A stretch of 64,000 nt of DNA from Chthoniobacterales bacterium (GTDB taxonomy: Bacteria; Verrucomicrobiota; Verrucomicrobiia; Chthoniobacterales; JAATET01), in NCBI GenBank assembly GCA_015655545.1, contig JAATET010000078.1, positions 1 through 64,000 on the forward strand. The letters are read 5' to 3'. The notes under the pieces were generated by a model. It saw nothing but the letters and a program-made list of their open reading frames with translations. It was not told the origin of the DNA and made no database searches. A program made the position numbers and the translations under genes. Below are positions 10,263 to 21,882 of this stretch, piece by piece (the stretch's first letter is position 1; each line of letters starts with the position of its first letter).

Positions 10263-11072
10263 TTACTGCCCGGGGGGGTTGTCCTGGCCGATGGTCCGTT
10301 CGCCAGTGAGCGCTTCCTGCACGGTGCCGACGACGTTGAGCGTGGTTTTCTTCACCGTCTTGCCGACATTGATCGACGTATCCTTCACGGTCGTTCCGAC
10401 GTTGACCGAAGCATCCTTGACACTCGTGCCGACATTTTTCGAAGTCCGCTCGACGAAGCCGAACACGCCTCCTTTAAAATGCGTTTTGGTTTCCGAATCC
10501 TCATCCGCCGGAGTCGTCTCCACGACCGGCTTCTCCCGCGCGTCGGGATCGACCTGCAAGGCGCGGACAATTTTGCCGTCTTCCGCGGACACCCGGAGAT
10601 TTCCGACCGGAGCGCCCATGTAGTCGAACAAATGCAGCGCCCACATCGGCGCGCCGTCCGCATCATTCGTGCGCAGCGTGTAATCGACGCTGTGAAAGCC
10701 GAGCCTGGCCTTGGTGGCGTCGGCATTCGCCACGCGGAAAGCCCCGTCGGAATCCAGATTCAGGCGTGAAAAATTCAGCATCGGCAGAGCCCCCGTGCCC
10801 ACCGAGTAACCGCGCACCGGCGTGCGCTCCGAGGCGATCTCGCCCCCCGTCACGACGAACTCGCGGATACCGCCCCGCGCCGCGGGATCGCTCATCAGGA
10901 TCGTCCAGCTCTGCGGCTGCGGCTGGCCCGTCTCGCCGCGAACCTCGACGAGCTGCTGGAGAACCCCGTCGCCCTTCGCCTTCTTGACCACCTGCAAAGC
11001 TTCGTAAGCCGTGGCCGCCATGGAATCAGCCGTCAGCGCGCCGAGGACGAAAATAAGAGCGAGCTTCTTCAC
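10263..11072 (-). CDS. Secreted hypothetical protein
   Basis: GTG start gives VKKLALIFVLGALTADSMAATAYEALQ signal-like N-terminus; C-terminal SKNVGTSVKDASVNVGTTVKDTSINVGKTVKK repeats. Confidence 0.7.
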   Translation of the reverse strand: MKKLALIFVLGALTADSMAATAYEALQVVKKAKGDGVLQQLVEVRGETGQPQPQSWTILMSDPAARGGIREFVVTGGEIASERTPVRGYSVGTGALPMLNFSRLNLDSDGAFRVANADATKARLGFHSVDYTLRTNDADGAPMWALHLFDYMGAPVGNLRVSAEDGKIVRALQVDPDAREKPVVETTPADEDSETKTHFKGGVFGFVERTSKNVGTSVKDASVNVGTTVKDTSINVGKTVKKTTLNVVGTVQEALTGERTIGQDNPPGQ

Positions 11073-11157
11073 CAACGGAAACTGTGGCGTAGCGCGACGG
11101 GATTTCCAGCGAATTTTCCCGCTCGATTTTGCGGCCGAACGCTGGAAAGTTGCACTC

Positions 11158-12435
11158 GTGCCCGAAGACATCGCATCGCTGCGGAAATCCCTCGACGTTT
11201 ATCGCGGCCTCGTGGAGGTGAGCAGATTGATCAACTCGATCACCGACTACGACGAGCTGCTGCGCGCCATTTTGGAAGTCGCACGCCGCGTGATCCAGGC
11301 CGAGGCGGCGTCGCTCTTCCTGCGCGGAGAATCGGGCGATCATCTCGATCTGGTGATCTCCTCCAGCGGCGAAGGCGAATTTGTCCAGCCACGGATTCGG
11401 GTCGAAAAAGGCCAGGGCATCGCCGGCTGGGTCTTCGAGCACGGCGAGAGCCTGCTGATTCCGGACGCCTATGCGGACGAGCGGTTTTTTCGGGGCGCGG
11501 ACAAGGCGACCGGCTTCCGCACCCGCTCGATACTCTGCGCGCCGCTGAAGTGGAATGGCAACATCATCGGCGTGCTTCAGGTCCTGAACCCGCGGGAAAA
11601 GGAATCCTTCGAACCTCTCGATCTCGAGGGCTTCGACGCGTATTCGACCATGATCGCGACCGCCATCGAGAAGCTGCGGGCCATCGAGCGCATCCGGCAG
11701 CAGGAACGCGTCGAGCGCGACGTGTCGATCGCCGCGGAGATCCAGCAGGAGCTGCTTTCCCGTTCGATGCCGGACGAAGTGCCGGGCGCGATCTTTGCCA
11801 GCTACAACAAGGCGGCCTCCGATGTCGGCGGAGATTTTTTCTGCGTCTTTCCGCGCAGCCCCTGCGAGATCTACTTCGCGATTTGCGATGTTTCCGGCAA
11901 AGGGATTCCCGCCTCGCTGCTCATGGCGCAGACGTTGAGCGCGATGCAGTTCGTCTTCGCCGTCACGACCAGCCCGGCGAATGCCCTCGCCACGCTGAAC
12001 TCCACGATGCACGAGCATATCGTGCGCGGCATGTTCGTCACCGCGCTCGTGGGCCGCATGACGCCCGAGTCGAGCCGCATCGAACTCTCCAGCGCCGGCC
12101 ATTGCCGCCCATGGCTCGTGCGCGCCAAGGGCGAGCCGATGGAAATTCTCACCGAAGGCGCGCTGCCGCTCGGGATCATGCCGCAAGTTACCTACCGCCA
12201 GGCGAAGGTCGAGCTGGAACCGGGCGACTACCTCATGTGCTACACCGACGGGCTTTCCGAATCCCGCGATCCGGCCACCGGGCAATTTTTCGAAGACCAC
12301 CTTTCCTCGACGCTGAGCCGGAAGTTTTCCAACCCCAAAGAAATTGTCGATCACCTCGTCGCCACGGAGGAGAGATACCGCGCCGGCACGGCCGCGAAAG
12401 ACGATTTGACCCTCCTGGTCGGAGGCTTCCGATGA
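11158..12435 (+). CDS. GAF domain-PP2C (SpoIIE/RsbU-type) serine phosphatase
   Basis: Start inferred at GTG 11158. GAF region (IRVEKGQGIAGWVFEHGESLLIPDAYADERF), then SpoIIE-like DVGGDFFCVF, AICDVSGKGIPASLLMA, GDYLMCYTDGLSESRDP. Confidence 0.9.
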   Translation: MPEDIASLRKSLDVYRGLVEVSRLINSITDYDELLRAILEVARRVIQAEAASLFLRGESGDHLDLVISSSGEGEFVQPRIRVEKGQGIAGWVFEHGESLLIPDAYADERFFRGADKATGFRTRSILCAPLKWNGNIIGVLQVLNPREKESFEPLDLEGFDAYSTMIATAIEKLRAIERIRQQERVERDVSIAAEIQQELLSRSMPDEVPGAIFASYNKAASDVGGDFFCVFPRSPCEIYFAICDVSGKGIPASLLMAQTLSAMQFVFAVTTSPANALATLNSTMHEHIVRGMFVTALVGRMTPESSRIELSSAGHCRPWLVRAKGEPMEILTEGALPLGIMPQVTYRQAKVELEPGDYLMCYTDGLSESRDPATGQFFEDHLSSTLSRKFSNPKEIVDHLVATEERYRAGTAAKDDLTLLVGGFR

Positions 12436-12884
12436 ACCTGCGGCTAAAATTCCCCGCCGACACGAGCTCGCTCGCCGGCATGCGTCACGAATCGCGCGAG
12501 TTTCTGATCGGCGTCGGCGTGCCCGAAATGGATGCGGAGCTCATGGTCCTCGCCCTCGACGAGGCCTGCACGAACATCATTCGCTACGCCTACGGCGGCC
12601 CGACACAGCGCGGCATCCGCCTGAATATCCAGCGACTTCGGCGCGGCATCCGCTGCACTTTGCGCGACTATGGCGCGTCGTGCGACCCGTCGAAGATTCG
12701 CAGCCGGGATCTCACCGACTTCCGGCCCGGCGGACTCGGCGTGCGCATTCTGCACTCGGCCTTCGACCAAGTGCTTTACGAGTCCAAGCCGCGCGGCACG
12801 CAGCTTACCCTGGTCAAGACGCTCGGGCGATCATCCGGGTCCCACGCCGCTTCCGCGGCGCCGGTCGGGCAGTCGTCGCGCTAG
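12432..12884 (+). CDS. Anti-sigma regulatory factor (RsbW-like HATPase_c)
   Basis: LALDEACTNIIRYAYGG (N box), DYGASCDPSKI, GGLGVRILHSAFDQV; ATGA overlap with the phosphatase gene. Confidence 0.88.
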   Translation: MNLRLKFPADTSSLAGMRHESREFLIGVGVPEMDAELMVLALDEACTNIIRYAYGGPTQRGIRLNIQRLRRGIRCTLRDYGASCDPSKIRSRDLTDFRPGGLGVRILHSAFDQVLYESKPRGTQLTLVKTLGRSSGSHAASAAPVGQSSR

Positions 12885-13091
12885 ATTTTCAAGCCGTGGC
12901 CAGTCGCTCGCGCAGGCGGCGCAGCCGCAGGATCGTGCGCTCTTCGTTGCGCGTGAGCTGGCGGCCCGACAACGGCAGCTCGAGCTGCTGATAGGCGGGG
13001 CTGTGTGGCGAGCGGAGTGACTTTAGCAGTGCGTTGATGGTTCTCATAACTGCGTTGACTCTACGCCCGGGTATCGGACACTAGCCGTCCA

Positions 13092-14099
13092 ATGGACGGA
13101 AAAAGTTTAAGAAATTTCGAAGCCGCCCGCTCGTCGCGTCCGCCGCTCGTGCGGATGCTCGCGATCCACAATCAGCTCGCCGAGGGACGCCATCCGAACT
13201 GCTTCAAGCTCGGCCGCGAGCTGGAAGTCGCAACGAAGACGATCCATCGCGACCTGGAGTTCATGCGGGACCAGCTCGGGCTGCCGCTGGCTTACGATCG
13301 GGTGAGGCACGGCTATTATTATACCGAACCCGTGGGCAATTTTCCGACCGTGCAGGTGAGCCATGGCGAGCTGGTCGCGTTGCTCATTGCCCAAAAGGCG
13401 GTCGAGCAATATCGCGGCACCGCCTTCGAGAAGCCGCTGCAATCGGCCTTCGCGAAGCTCGCGGCGGGATTGCAGGGCGAGAGCGGGATCGCGCTGCATG
13501 AACTCACCGAAGCGATTTCGTTTCGTCCGCAAGGCCTTGCGGTGACGGAGCTCGACGCATTCCAGACGCTCGCCGAGGCGACGCTGAAGCATCGCGAAGT
13601 GCGCTTCGAATATCGCTCGCTCAAGAAAGGGAAAGCCGAAGAGCGGATCGTTCGCCCCTACCATCTCGGATGCCTGGCGAATCAATGGTATCTCATCGGC
13701 TACGATGTCGATCGCGAGGCGGTGCGGACATTTGCGATGGCCCGCCTGCAAGCGGTCGCAGAGACGGGCGCCGCCTTCAAAAGGCCGATGGATTTTTCGG
13801 TCGCGGACATGTTTTCCGGCAGCTTCTCGGCCTTCCAGAGCGGAAAGGTCGAGCGGATCGTGCTGCGGCTCGATGTCTTCGCGGCACGGCTGGCTTCCGA
13901 GCGGAAATGGCATCCTTCCCAGCGGATCGAGGAAAAAAAGGACGGCACTGCGGAGCTGCGGCTCGAGGTGAGCATCGCGCCCGACCTCGAAAACTGGATT
14001 CTGAGCTGGGGGGAGCATGCGGAAGTGCTCAAGCCGAAAGAGCTGCGCGCAAAGATCGCTACGATCGCGAAAGCAATGGTGAAGCAATACAAAAACTGA
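13092..14099 (+). CDS. WYL-domain transcriptional regulator
   Basis: N-terminal HTH (LGRELEVATKTIHRDLEFMRDQLGLPLAYDRVRHGYYYTEP) and WYL core (VRPYHLGCLANQWYLIGYDVDREAVRTFAMARLQ). Confidence 0.9.
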   Translation: MDGKSLRNFEAARSSRPPLVRMLAIHNQLAEGRHPNCFKLGRELEVATKTIHRDLEFMRDQLGLPLAYDRVRHGYYYTEPVGNFPTVQVSHGELVALLIAQKAVEQYRGTAFEKPLQSAFAKLAAGLQGESGIALHELTEAISFRPQGLAVTELDAFQTLAEATLKHREVRFEYRSLKKGKAEERIVRPYHLGCLANQWYLIGYDVDREAVRTFAMARLQAVAETGAAFKRPMDFSVADMFSGSFSAFQSGKVERIVLRLDVFAARLASERKWHPSQRIEEKKDGTAELRLEVSIAPDLENWILSWGEHAEVLKPKELRAKIATIAKAMVKQYKN

Positions 14100-14128
14100 T
14101 AAACGCGAGTCACACCCACGAAAAAATC

Positions 14129-14551
14129 ATGAGCCTGGCCAAGGAATTCAAAGAGTTCATCGCGCGCGGAAATGTCATCGACCTCGCCGTAGGCGTGATT
14201 ATCGGCGCGGCGTTCGGAAAAATCGTCAGCTCGCTGGTGACGGATATCGTTACGCCGCCGATTGGTCTTCTGACTGGTCACCTCAAGTCCCTTTCCGATC
14301 TTTACATTGCTGTGGACGGAAAAGTTTATGCCTCACTCGACGATGCCAGGAAAGCTGGCGTCGCCTTCGCATACGGAAGTTTTATCGATACGATCATTAA
14401 TTTTTTAATCGTTGCCGCCGCTGTTTTTCTGCTCGTAAAATTGGTCAACCGCCTCAAACGCGAACAAGCCGCCGAACCGGCGCCTCCCGCTCCTCCTCCG
14501 CGGTCGGAAGTCCTCCTCGAGGAAATCCGCGACGTGCTGAAGAGTAAATAA
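14129..14551 (+). CDS. mscL: Large-conductance mechanosensitive channel
   Basis: MSLAKEFKEFIARGNVIDLAVGVIIGAAFGKIVSSLVTDIVTPPIGLL; classic MscL N-terminus. Confidence 0.96.
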   Translation: MSLAKEFKEFIARGNVIDLAVGVIIGAAFGKIVSSLVTDIVTPPIGLLTGHLKSLSDLYIAVDGKVYASLDDARKAGVAFAYGSFIDTIINFLIVAAAVFLLVKLVNRLKREQAAEPAPPAPPPRSEVLLEEIRDVLKSK

Positions 14552-14556
14552 TTTTA

Positions 14557-14620
14557 CAGGAGGAAACGGAGAGAACGGAGAAATTCATTTTCTCGACCTC
14601 TGTTCTCTCCTTGCCTCCTG
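14557..14620 (+). terminator. Long imperfect hairpin downstream of mscL
   Basis: CAGGAGG...GGAGAGAAC...GTTCTCTCC...CCTCCTG inverted repeat immediately after the mscL stop. Confidence 0.5.
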
Positions 14621-14622
14621 TT

Positions 14623-14662
14623 CAAAAAAGAAACGCCGCCCCGCTTTCACGGGACGGCGTTT
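14623..14662 (-). terminator. Rho-independent terminator for the outer-membrane protein gene
   Basis: Minus strand AACGCCGTCCCG-loop-CGGGGCGGCGTT followed by TCTTTTTT. Confidence 0.75.
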
Positions 14663-14683
14663 TGAATTGAATTCGGCTGCCGT

Positions 14684-15217
14684 TTAGAACGCGAAACGCA
14701 GACCGCTGCGGAGATTCCCGACATTGCCGGAACCGCCATAGAAATAACGGCCGTCCACGAAGAGACCGATGTTCTTGGTCACGCGATATTCGAGACCGCC
14801 GCCGACGTTGCCGTAGCCGATGCAGGTGCCGTCCCAGCCAGCGCCGCCGCCGACCATGATGTAGGGGGCGAGGTTGATGGAGCAGATCGGATAACGGAGG
14901 AAGAAATTGCCGGCGAGCGGGAGATGCTCGGCGGTGCCGTTGTTGGAATACCAAGCTGCCTCGTAGCCGATACCGAAGTATTTCGCGAAGAAGAAGTTCA
15001 GACCGAGGCCGCCACCGGAACCGGTGGAGAGCTGGCTGCCCTTCGAACCGAAGAATCCGGTGTAGAAGGCATCGACCTGGAATTCCATGTCGCGGAATTT
15101 GCATTCCTCCGGAGCCACGGGGACTTTGTCTTTGAAGGATTTCGCTTCAACGCCTGCAAAGGCGGAGCCGGTGGCGATAGCTGCGCCGAGCAGAATCGAG
15201 AGAGTAAGTTTTTTCAT
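14684..15217 (-). CDS. Outer-membrane beta-barrel protein (porin-like)
   Basis: MKKLTLSILLGAAIATGSAFA signal peptide; alternating aromatic/Gly strands, C-terminal ...LRSGLRFAF. Confidence 0.78.
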   Translation of the reverse strand: MKKLTLSILLGAAIATGSAFAGVEAKSFKDKVPVAPEECKFRDMEFQVDAFYTGFFGSKGSQLSTGSGGGLGLNFFFAKYFGIGYEAAWYSNNGTAEHLPLAGNFFLRYPICSINLAPYIMVGGGAGWDGTCIGYGNVGGGLEYRVTKNIGLFVDGRYFYGGSGNVGNLRSGLRFAF

Positions 15218-15546
15218 ATGTTTTGTTGGTGCATGCGGTCGGGAAACCGCTGATGGAGTGAATGTTATAAAGTGCCGGGGTCGGGTGTCAACCTGATTGA
15301 ACCCTTTCTTCACCAGCCGTCTTTTTTTGAACCGCCGGGCGAGCGAAGCCCATTCCATGGGCGTTCCACGAGGGGCGGGAAAACCCGGATAAGGATTACC
15401 CCTGATGAGAACAGACCTGCTCCAGCGTCCATGAACCGCCGCTGGAGGTCGCGTAATAAGTGTCGAAGAAATTGCTGAACCCGGCCGTAAGCCGCTGGCA
15501 GGAAATCGACGGCACCTCCGTTCGTGCCGAGCTCAACACATTCAAC

Positions 15547-15577
15547 AAAAAAGGCGGCCCGGCAAGGCCGCCTTTTC
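15547..15577 (-). terminator. Rho-independent terminator downstream of ilvC
   Basis: Minus strand AAGGCGGCC-loop-GGCCGCCTT followed by a T-run. Confidence 0.8.
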
Positions 15578-15598
15578 TGAAATGAACCTTGGCTTCGC

Positions 15599-17150
<1,552 letters not shown>

Positions 17151-17229
17151 GAGTCGGAAAGGAACCGATGAGAGTGCGGAGAAAGTTTCGCTTCGTCAAA
17201 CGGTTTTCTCCCGCTAATTTGGCCGGTTT

Positions 17230-17850
17230 ATGCGCCTCGATCGACTGGAATTGCCCGCACACCCTTTCAAAGCCTACATCTTCGACTGCGACGGGACGAT
17301 CGCCGACACGATGCCGCTGCACTTCCGAGCCTGGACGCGCGCGATGAAGGAATTCGGCGGGACGTTTCCCGAGGATCTTTTTTATGCGTGGGGCGGCATC
17401 CCGACTTTCAAGATCGTCGAGCAGTTGAACCAGAAATACGGCACGACGCTCGACCCCGTCGAGGTGCCGCGCATCAAGGAGCAATATTTCGTGGAAATGA
17501 TCCCCGATGTGCTGCCCATCGAGCCGGTGGTCGCGCTCGTGAAGCAATTTCACGGCACGGCGCCTATGGGCGTGGCCAGCGGCGGGCATCGCGAGATCGT
17601 GATCAAGACGCTCGATGCGCTGGGGCTCACCGGCTATTTCGACACGATCGTGGGCGCGGAGGACGTGCTCCACGGCAAGCCCGCGCCCGATCCTTTCCTG
17701 GAAACCGCGAAGCGACTCGGCGTCGAGCCGGAAGCCTGCCTCGTCTTTGAGGATAGCCCGACCGGCATCCAGGCGGCCAAAGCCGCGGGTATGCAATACG
17801 TGCTCATCCCCTCGCCTGCGATCGCCTCACTGGAAGCGCTGGAATCCTAG
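17230..17850 (+). CDS. HAD-superfamily hydrolase (beta-phosphoglucomutase-like)
   Basis: AYIFDCDGTIADTMPLHFRAW, GVASGGHREIV, KPAPDPFLETAKRLGVEPEACLVFEDSPTGIQAAKAAGM. Confidence 0.9.
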   Translation: MRLDRLELPAHPFKAYIFDCDGTIADTMPLHFRAWTRAMKEFGGTFPEDLFYAWGGIPTFKIVEQLNQKYGTTLDPVEVPRIKEQYFVEMIPDVLPIEPVVALVKQFHGTAPMGVASGGHREIVIKTLDALGLTGYFDTIVGAEDVLHGKPAPDPFLETAKRLGVEPEACLVFEDSPTGIQAAKAAGMQYVLIPSPAIASLEALES

Positions 17851-17894
17851 CCGCCGACAGCGGTTTTCGGAATGCTTCGATTTGCGAGCCGTGC

Positions 17895-19070
17895 CTAGCC
17901 TACCAAGACCGGCCCACTCGCCGGCGAGAGGGCGCGGAGTTTTTCCACGATGGCGGGCACGGTCTCGAGCGCGGCGTCGACGTCGGCCTCGGTATTGAAA
18001 CGTCCGAAGGAGAATCGCAGGCTCGCGCGGGCGCGTTCGTTGGAAAAACCCATCGCCTTCAGCACATGCGAGGGATGCACCGAGCCGCTGGTGCAGGCCG
18101 AGCCGGCGGAACAGCAGATGCCGCGCTCGTCGAGCAGGATGAGCGCCCCCTCGGCTTCGATGCCCTCGAAGGTCAGATTCGTCGTGTTTGGCAGGCGGTG
18201 CTCGCGGTCGCCATTCACCGCGACGCCGGAAACGCGGGCGAGGATTTCGTTCTCGAAACGATCGCGAAGGGCCCGCACGCGGGTTTGTTCCTCCGCCATG
18301 TGTTGCGCGGCGATTTCCGCGGCCTTGCCCAGCGCGACGATCGACGCGACGTTTTGCGTGCCGCCGCGGCGGCTGTTTTCCTGACTGCCGCGCAGCCACG
18401 GCGTGAAGCGCACGCGCTTGTTCACATAAAGGACGCCGACGCCTTTCGGGCAGTGCAGCTTGTGTCCGGAAACGGAGAGGAAATGGATGCCGGCGTCCGC
18501 GAGATTCAGCGGGATTTTGCCGACGGCCTGCACGGCGTCGCAATGGAAGAGCACTTTTTTTGCGCGGCAGATTTCCGCGACGCGCTCGACCGGGAACAGG
18601 ACGCCGGTCTCGTTGTTGGCCCAGAGCAGGCTCACGATGGCCGTGTCGGGACGAATCGCTTTTTCGAGCTTCTCCAGGTCGAGCCGGCCCGAGGAATCGA
18701 CCGGCAGCCACGTGACCTCGAAGCCTTTTCGGGCGAGGTGCTCGCAGAGCTTCATCGTGGCGCTGTGCTCGACTCCGCTCGTGATGATGTGCGTGCGATC
18801 GGGATCGAACGCGATCGCGGACTGGATGGCCGTGTTGATCGATTCCGAACCGCAGCTGGTGAAAATGATCTCGCCGGTCTCGCAGCCGAGCAGGGCGGCG
18901 ACGCGCTCGCGCGCAACCTCCACGGCCTGGAGCGCGCGCTTGCCGTGCCGGTAGGCGCTCGATGGGTTGCCGTAATAGTCGCGCAGCCACGGCAGCATCT
19001 CGTCCACCACGGCGGGGTCGACCTGCGTCGTCGCGTTGTTATCGAGATAGATGATGCTTTCGTCGCTCAT
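17895..19070 (-). CDS. Cysteine desulfurase (NifS/IscS family)
   Basis: Start MSDESIIYLDNNATTQVDP; IHFLSVSGHKLHCPKGVGVLYV PLP-Lys motif; CCSAGSACTSGSVHPSHVLKAMG active Cys loop. Confidence 0.93.
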   Translation of the reverse strand: MSDESIIYLDNNATTQVDPAVVDEMLPWLRDYYGNPSSAYRHGKRALQAVEVARERVAALLGCETGEIIFTSCGSESINTAIQSAIAFDPDRTHIITSGVEHSATMKLCEHLARKGFEVTWLPVDSSGRLDLEKLEKAIRPDTAIVSLLWANNETGVLFPVERVAEICRAKKVLFHCDAVQAVGKIPLNLADAGIHFLSVSGHKLHCPKGVGVLYVNKRVRFTPWLRGSQENSRRGGTQNVASIVALGKAAEIAAQHMAEEQTRVRALRDRFENEILARVSGVAVNGDREHRLPNTTNLTFEGIEAEGALILLDERGICCSAGSACTSGSVHPSHVLKAMGFSNERARASLRFSFGRFNTEADVDAALETVPAIVEKLRALSPASGPVLVG

Positions 19071-19170
19071 GGGTGAACCGAGTAGCATAGGGGAAGGCGG
19101 GAAGTCATGGCAACTCTGCGTCATATTCCGCGAAGGATGCGGGCCGTTCCCGAACGCTTGCCGGGGCGGC

Positions 19171-20925
19171 TCAAGGCGATTTCTTGGGATTGCCAGAGGG
19201 GTCCAGGCCGAGAATTTCGAAAAGTTCGGCGTCGGGATTCGGAGTCGGCTTCGGCGTGGGGGCCGGCACGGGCGTGGGAGCCGGGGTGGGAGCCGGTGTC
19301 GGGGTGGGAACTGGCGTCGGCGCGGGCGTGGGAGTCGGGGCGGGCGACCGCGCGCCCAGTTCGGCTTCGCCAGGCTCCAGATGCGTGATGCGATAGGTCC
19401 GGTTGAACCCCGTCTGGCCAGCCGCATCCCAAAGCGAGGCCTCGAAGCTGTCGCGGAAAGGTTGCGCCGCGCGCGCGGACAATGCGACGCCGTTGATGAG
19501 GATCCGCGGCGCGCCAAACTGGGTTTCGTTTTTTCCCACCTGCACGGGCAATTCATAGCGGATCACAAACGCGCGTCCCCGCCACTCGACGTCTTCATCG
19601 ATCGCGATTCGCCCCTCGAAAAGCTGGACGCCGAGAGATTTCCTGATCGGCCCCTCGGCATCGGGGCGCGCGCTGAAATCGACCCGCTCCCGCAGGAACG
19701 CATTCACATCGCTTTCCGCGAGCGTGACCTTGCGCTTCTCACCCGTGCGCAGCGGCACGCCCATTTTTACCTCGTTCGCATTCGCCAGAACCTCCAGCAC
19801 GACACCGGGATTTCCGCGCCCTTCGGACTTCGTCGTCCGCGAGGGCGCGGCGAAAAGCGGCCAATACAGACCGATCACGCCGAAGATTCCCGCAGCGATC
19901 AGGAGAAAACCGAGCGCACGCAAAAGCGGGAGGCGCGCCAGCAGAAGAAGAATGCCCACGATCACCGCCAAGGCGCCGACCCCGAATATCCCCTGAAGCA
20001 CGATGCGCATCGCGCCGGGGGGCAATGCCCCCGAGTCCGCCGACAAACGGAAGTCGGCGATCAGTTTTTCGCGGGCGGCTTTCAGCTTCGCGGCATTTTG
20101 AAATTGCCGGGCCTCGGCGCCCTCGAGCCATTTCGATCCGTCGAAAATTTTGCCGGCCCAAAATTCCTGAAGCGCGGCGCGATACGGCGCCGCGGCTTGA
20201 TCGATGCGCGCGGCGGCGGCCGGAATCTCGCCGCGGAGACGTTCTCCGGCGAGCAAATGCTGCGCGAGATCGCCAGGCCGGGTGGTGGATGAAAGCCGCA
20301 GGGACCCGGCGACCCAGGTGTCGAGGTCGCGCTGGAGATCGCGGCGGCGTTTGACCTCGTTCGCGCTGGCGGCGCGGAGACGCGCGGCCTCCGCCTGGAG
20401 CGGCTTCTTCAGCTGGGGAACGGCCAGGGCGCGGACTTCATACTGCTGGACGATTTGCGAAATCCGCGCCGGATCGAGCGCGCGAAAATCGCTGTCGCCG
20501 AGCCACGGAAGCGCGCCGAGGATGCGCTGACGATCCCAGATGCTCCGCTTGCCATGGCCATCGTCGACCACCACGACGGCGCCCTGCGTTTTCGCGCTGA
20601 CGGCGGGAACAATCACTGGTCCCGTGGTCGCGGTCGCAAGAACCCAGTAAGTCCGCACGGAGCGGGCGCTCGCTTTTTCCCCGGCGGATTTCGATGAGGG
20701 CGCGGCGTGGCGCAAGGGGATCGCGTAGGCTTCGAGCTCGGCTCGGCGCGCGGGATCCGAGCGGATTTGCTGCTCAATGGCCGCCAGCTGCGCCTGCACT
20801 TTGGCCGGAGTCGCCAGATCCGCCGGCGACGGCGGGCTGGCGAGTAATTGATCGCTCGACACGCCTCTGGCCGATGGAGCGGCCGAAGCCGAAAAAATCA
20901 GCAACCCACCGAGCAGAACGCGCAT
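19171..20925 (-). CDS. Hypothetical envelope protein with C-terminal Pro/Thr-rich tail
   Basis: Signal-like MRVLLGGLLIFSASAAPSARG, central TM helices, C-terminal TPTPAPTPVPTPTPAPTP repeats. Confidence 0.72.
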   Translation of the reverse strand: MRVLLGGLLIFSASAAPSARGVSSDQLLASPPSPADLATPAKVQAQLAAIEQQIRSDPARRAELEAYAIPLRHAAPSSKSAGEKASARSVRTYWVLATATTGPVIVPAVSAKTQGAVVVVDDGHGKRSIWDRQRILGALPWLGDSDFRALDPARISQIVQQYEVRALAVPQLKKPLQAEAARLRAASANEVKRRRDLQRDLDTWVAGSLRLSSTTRPGDLAQHLLAGERLRGEIPAAAARIDQAAAPYRAALQEFWAGKIFDGSKWLEGAEARQFQNAAKLKAAREKLIADFRLSADSGALPPGAMRIVLQGIFGVGALAVIVGILLLLARLPLLRALGFLLIAAGIFGVIGLYWPLFAAPSRTTKSEGRGNPGVVLEVLANANEVKMGVPLRTGEKRKVTLAESDVNAFLRERVDFSARPDAEGPIRKSLGVQLFEGRIAIDEDVEWRGRAFVIRYELPVQVGKNETQFGAPRILINGVALSARAAQPFRDSFEASLWDAAGQTGFNRTYRITHLEPGEAELGARSPAPTPTPAPTPVPTPTPAPTPAPTPVPAPTPKPTPNPDAELFEILGLDPSGNPKKSP

Positions 20926-21129
20926 TTTTGATGGGAAGGAGGGCGCCATTCTTAGTCCGAATCCGCGACGGTGCATGGAAGCTCGAGCGGACGCAATCCC
21001 CGATTAATCGAGCGATCGTCGCCGCGTCCTTTCGACGTTCCAAAGCCACGCGAGCGGACGATTTTCGCGAAGCCACCGGCTCGCGAAATCGCATTGTATG
21101 AGCGAGGGGAAATCCGCCACATTGCCGCG

Positions 21130-21864
21130 ATGAACGATCTTTGGCGCGGCATTTCCGACTCGGCCCGGCAGCGGCTCACGCAACGCGACTATCAAGCGGC
21201 GGGCGTCGAGCGGCGGATCGCTGCGGCCGGGCTCGAAGGCGGCCAGGCATTGGCGGCGGAGAGCACGCTGCGCGAGGCGGGAGCATGGATTCCCGGCGTG
21301 GAGGTTTTTCATCGGGTGATTCACGCGCAGCGGCAGCGCGGGATGTTTGGCGAGTTTGCGCGCCAGGGTGAAGGCGTGCTCGGACGCATCGGCTTCTGGC
21401 CGAGGCAGTGGGCTTGCGCGCGGATGTTCGCCGGCACCTGCAAGGGCTTTCACATTCATCCGCCGTTCGTGCCGGAAGGCTCGGAGCCGGCGGCGTGGTT
21501 CGCCAAACTTTTTCCGACGAACCGGGAGGAGGAAGACTTCTCGCGGCGGCTCTACGACCGCGAGCAATGGGACGTGATGTTTTGCACGCAGGGCCGGATG
21601 GAAATGTTCCTCGTCGATGAGCGGGCGGGCCTGCCGCGGCGCAAGATGCGCTTCACGATCGATGGCGACGAACATCGCGGGCCGAATACCGTCGGCGTCG
21701 TCATCCCGCCCGGCGTGGCGCATGCGATCCGCGTGGAAGGCTCGGACGACGCGATCATGGTCTATGGAACGTCCACGGCCTTCGATCCCGATTTCGAGGG
21801 CCGCATGGCCAGCGATGTCGAGTCCGCCAGTCTGCCGCCGGAATGGGCCGACTATTTCGGCTGA
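21130..21864 (+). CDS. Cupin-fold dTDP-4-dehydrorhamnose 3,5-epimerase-like protein
   Basis: CKGFHIHPPFVPEG, FCTQGRMEMFLVDER, NTVGVVIPPGVAHAIRVEGSDDAIMVYGTSTAFDP. Confidence 0.72.
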   Translation: MNDLWRGISDSARQRLTQRDYQAAGVERRIAAAGLEGGQALAAESTLREAGAWIPGVEVFHRVIHAQRQRGMFGEFARQGEGVLGRIGFWPRQWACARMFAGTCKGFHIHPPFVPEGSEPAAWFAKLFPTNREEEDFSRRLYDREQWDVMFCTQGRMEMFLVDERAGLPRRKMRFTIDGDEHRGPNTVGVVIPPGVAHAIRVEGSDDAIMVYGTSTAFDPDFEGRMASDVESASLPPEWADYFG

Positions 21865-21882
21865 TCGAGACGCGGGCGGGCG

